Source: an uncultured Anaerolineaceae bacterium
Lineage (GTDB): Bacteria > Chloroflexota > Anaerolineae > Promineifilales > Promineifilaceae
Assembly (NCBI GenBank): GCA_937967805.1
Contig: CALBTC010000176.1
Coordinates: forward strand, 1-7,336
DNA length: 7,336 nt
Reading direction: 5' to 3'
Shown here: positions 5,147-7,336 of the stretch, one piece after another
Position numbering within the stretch: the stretch's first letter is position 1
How the letters are laid out: every line of letters begins with the position of its first letter
Translations under genes and position numbers: made by a program
The notes under the pieces: generated by a model
Told to the model about the DNA's origin: nothing
The model's database searches: none
What the model saw: only the letters and a program-made list of their open reading frames with translations

Positions 5147-7336
5147 TTAATCATCCATTCCTTGTTCCTGTAAAATCAGGGTCACGCTGGGTTCCACATC
5201 CCGCAGCGAGTTGAGGCAGGTGAACAGGCTGTAATCTTCTTCGGTCGGCTGTTTAAGCAACGCACGGGTACGGCCGTCTCTCTTGCCGGCATAACCTAAA
5301 ATCGCGCCGCCCATAACCGCCTCCGCCTGATTCAACCAGGCATCCAGCCGCTGCTTCAGCATCTGCTCTACCAAATCTTCCACCCGATTGCTGCCCGTGA
5401 CCAGCGCCGAGCGGCGGCTGATTTGCGCCATCGCTTCCTGGATAAATTCATGGTTGCGCTCGATTTGTCCCGCATTTTCATTGGGGTTGAAATCTTCCCC
5501 TAACAGGCGCACGTATGAGGCCATGACACCGGTCAAACCACGGTCCAGCGCACGCGGTGAGAACGGCGTGACCGACAGCGCTTCAACCTGCTGGTAAAAG
5601 GTGGCGTGGTAATGGGCGAACCGTTCATAATGGCTTAAATCACGCGGACGGGCCCAGTTGTAAACTGTACAGACCAGACCTGGGAAACGCCGCCCTACCC
5701 GGCTGGTTGCTTGAATATATTCGGCCGTTGCTTTTGGCTGGCTGGCCACCACCATCAGGCCCAGCCGGCTGACGTCCACGCCAACGGAAATCATATTGGT
5801 GGCCAGGACGACATCAAACGGCCGTTTACCTTTCTTTGGATCACTGTTGGGATCAAACGGTACCTCCAGCCGGTCCAAAATTTCAGGAATTTCGGCCGCA
5901 CTCTTACGGGAGGTCAGCTCTTCTACGCCCCAAACGGCCCGTTTGGCCAGGCCACGTTTATCCATACGGTAGAGACGTGTGCGTACCGCGTCATCCACCA
6001 CCCGCCGCATACCGCCCAACTCGCGCATGGAGTTGAAATAGCCGATAAGCGTCATCCACGGGTCTATCGCCTGGCCATACTTCTCATACAGCGCCTGAGC
6101 ACCGGCCAGGTAAGCCACATACGTGCGGATGAGCAGCGCCTTGAGGCGTGTGCCCGGCGCACACAGCCCCAGGTAAAGTCGGCCGGGCGAGTCGTTGCTG
6201 GAATCTTTTTTACGGGCAAAGAAATTGTCATCCGCGTCTAGTCCGGCGGGTGGAAAAATCTTGACCTGACGCAGGAAGAGGCTGTGAACCTGGGTCTGGG
6301 CGCGGCGAATCGTGGCGGTGGAGGCAATCACTTTGGGGCGCACGGTTTGCCCGTTTAGCTGCCAGCTGCATAGATGATCGACGGCCGTTTCATACAGCCC
6401 CACCAACGTCCCCAAAGGACCGCTGATGAGGTGCAGCTCATCCTGGACAATCAAATCGGGCGGGCGCAAGGGGGCGACGGCCTGCGATTGCACGGCTGGA
6501 AAACGGCCTTTCTTGGGGTGCCGGTCCGCATCCTCCAGCTCCGATGAACGATAGCCATGCCGCGGACAATGCGCCGTGACCCGGCCAAAGAGCATTTGTG
6601 TGGCCCCCTTCCAGGGCATCTGGGCAAATTTATCGACTGTAGCAATCAGCAGCGTGGGCAGGAGTCGGTAAATCTCTTCATCCACCACGACGATAGGCAG
6701 CCCTTCATCCGGGGCCTGTTTGTAGCTGAACGGGCAGCGGCCCAGCGGATCGCTGCAATATTGGAAAGTGCGCCCCCTACCCTGGTTGTACGCCTCGACC
6801 CGAATGTTTTTGCCGGGATCAATCGGCGAACCGCACCAGGGGCAGTTGGTGAGCTGGAACGGGGTCCCTTTGCCCAGCCCTTGTTTCCACTGGCCGGTGC
6901 CATGGTCCCGCTTCACTGCTTCAGCGGCGTCTTTGGTCCAGTTGGGCGTGCTGCTTTGCCCAACCCACAATCCTATGCGGAACGGCTCCGTGCCCCAGTT
7001 GGCCGGATCATTGCGGCGAATCATTTCGCAGGCGGCTATCAGGGTAGTGGCCCGCTGGAACTGCTGTAAGGTCAGCAGGCGCAGCGTATAGCGCATGAGC
7101 ACGGTCACCCCGGCCATGCCCGAGTAGTCACCCATCGTTTTTTGCAGGCGGCGGATGCCCATGGCAAAAGCGGCCACGCCTAAATATGCTTCGGTTTTCC
7201 CCCCACCTGTGGGGAACCAGAGGAGATCAGCCAGCGCCTGGGTGGGATGGCTGCGTTCATCGTGGGTGGGATCGGCTAAGACCGGCTTATTGCGCAGCGA
7301 AAAGGGCGGTTGAAAGGGCCACGAGCTGAGGTTGAG
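5147..7336 (-). CDS. drmA: DISARM helicase DrmA, N-terminus missing
   Basis: The frame enters from the right edge without a start and gives 729 residues before TAA. Counting from the edge, Walker A is WFPTGGGKTEAYLG at 40-53, motif II is DLIVQDELHLISGPLG near 294-309 (DELH in place of DEAH), and motif III is ASTATI at 338-343. Motif V is ATNMISVGVDVSR at 512-524 and motif VI is QATSRVGRR at 542-550. These mark a superfamily 2 helicase/translocase with both RecA lobes. A cysteine cluster, C165, C168, C194 and C201, lies between Walker A and motif II and may bind zinc. The DELHLISGPLG and QATSRVGRR segments are typical of DrmA. Family knowledge: with DrmB it binds DNA, preferring a 5' overhang, and senses invading DNA. 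A GTG at 7177 is an internal Val codon, not the start, because the Walker A motif lies upstream of it. The usual DrmA is over 1,000 residues, so several hundred are outside the window. Confidence 0.95.
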   Translation of the reverse strand, partial: LNLSSWPFQPPFSLRNKPVLADPTHDERSHPTQALADLLWFPTGGGKTEAYLGVAAFAMGIRRLQKTMGDYSGMAGVTVLMRYTLRLLTLQQFQRATTLIAACEMIRRNDPANWGTEPFRIGLWVGQSSTPNWTKDAAEAVKRDHGTGQWKQGLGKGTPFQLTNCPWCGSPIDPGKNIRVEAYNQGRGRTFQYCSDPLGRCPFSYKQAPDEGLPIVVVDEEIYRLLPTLLIATVDKFAQMPWKGATQMLFGRVTAHCPRHGYRSSELEDADRHPKKGRFPAVQSQAVAPLRPPDLIVQDELHLISGPLGTLVGLYETAVDHLCSWQLNGQTVRPKVIASTATIRRAQTQVHSLFLRQVKIFPPAGLDADDNFFARKKDSSNDSPGRLYLGLCAPGTRLKALLIRTYVAYLAGAQALYEKYGQAIDPWMTLIGYFNSMRELGGMRRVVDDAVRTRLYRMDKRGLAKRAVWGVEELTSRKSAAEIPEILDRLEVPFDPNSDPKKGKRPFDVVLATNMISVGVDVSRLGLMVVASQPKATAEYIQATSRVGRRFPGLVCTVYNWARPRDLSHYERFAHYHATFYQQVEALSVTPFSPRALDRGLTGVMASYVRLLGEDFNPNENAGQIERNHEFIQEAMAQISRRSALVTGSNRVEDLVEQMLKQRLDAWLNQAEAVMGGAILGYAGKRDGRTRALLKQPTEEDYSLFTCLNSLRDVEPSVTLILQEQGMDD
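5270..5277. repeat. ACGGCCGT palindrome near the drmA 3' end
   Basis: The 8-bp core, read as Asp-Gly-Arg-Thr close to the C-terminus of DrmA. Confidence 0.6.
5816..5827. repeat. AAACGGCCGTTT palindrome in drmA
   Basis: A perfect 12-bp palindrome read as Lys-Arg-Pro-Phe just before helicase motif V. Confidence 0.7.
6381..6388. repeat. ACGGCCGT palindrome in drmA, third copy
   Basis: The 8-bp core, read as Thr-Ala-Val in the stretch following motif II of DrmA. Confidence 0.6.

Noticed and set aside
5711..6241. Plus-strand 176-codon frame opposite drmA
   Set aside because: It is antisense to helicase motifs V and VI of drmA, rich in His, Gln and Arg as expected of a shadow frame, and has no domain.
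6557..7069. Plus-strand 170-codon frame opposite drmA
   Set aside because: It is antisense to the drmA segment that holds the cysteine cluster and has no independent signal.
7175..7177. GTG at 7177 as the drmA start
   Set aside because: The frame continues upstream to the window edge and contains the Walker A motif TGGGKTE, so this codon is internal.
1..7336. CRISPR array, tRNA or rRNA
   Set aside because: No regularly spaced direct repeats and no tRNA- or rRNA-like segments were seen. The iterated palindrome is irregularly spaced and lies mostly within coding sequence.

Overview
The window carries the 3' part of a DISARM anti-phage operon and the 5' part of a STAND-type NB-ARC ATPase gene. 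Both lie on the minus strand, and between them sits about 0.8 kb of decayed mobile-element DNA. Both outer genes run off the window.

Right part (7336 down to 2478): drmA (helicase, N-terminus missing), drmB (DUF1998/zinc protein) and drmC (single-HKD phospholipase-D-fold protein) are packed head to tail with a 3-nt gap and a 4-nt overlap, as in a translationally coupled operon. This is the conserved drmABC core. DISARM normally adds a DNA methyltransferase and a class-specific gene (drmD in class 1, drmE in class 2). Neither lies downstream of drmC in this window, so any such genes must be beyond position 7336, and the class cannot be assigned here.

Middle part (about 1652-2477): no intact gene. 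It holds a sigma70-like promoter for the NB-ARC gene, a 14-bp inverted repeat resembling insertion-sequence ends, and a plus-strand transposase-like N-terminal remnant broken by a frameshift, an amber codon and a 3' truncation.

Left part (1651 down to 2): an uninterrupted 550-codon 5' segment of a gene for an N-terminal effector-associated domain (EAD7-like) joined to an NB-ARC ATPase and a helical region. The last visible residues resemble the segment that usually precedes WD40 repeats. Proteins of this kind act in bacterial conflict signalling, so the window looks like part of a defence island.

A second layer is a short palindrome, ACGGCCGT (often AACGGCCGTT), present at least eight times. 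Within the drm genes it is read in all three frames, which suggests selection or insertion at the DNA level, like the HIP1 palindrome of cyanobacteria. None was seen in the NB-ARC gene, which is also visibly more AT-rich.

The organism is not identified. EAD-NB-ARC architectures are most frequent in multicellular or filamentous bacteria such as Chloroflexota and Cyanobacteria. Chloroflexota is my low-confidence guess.
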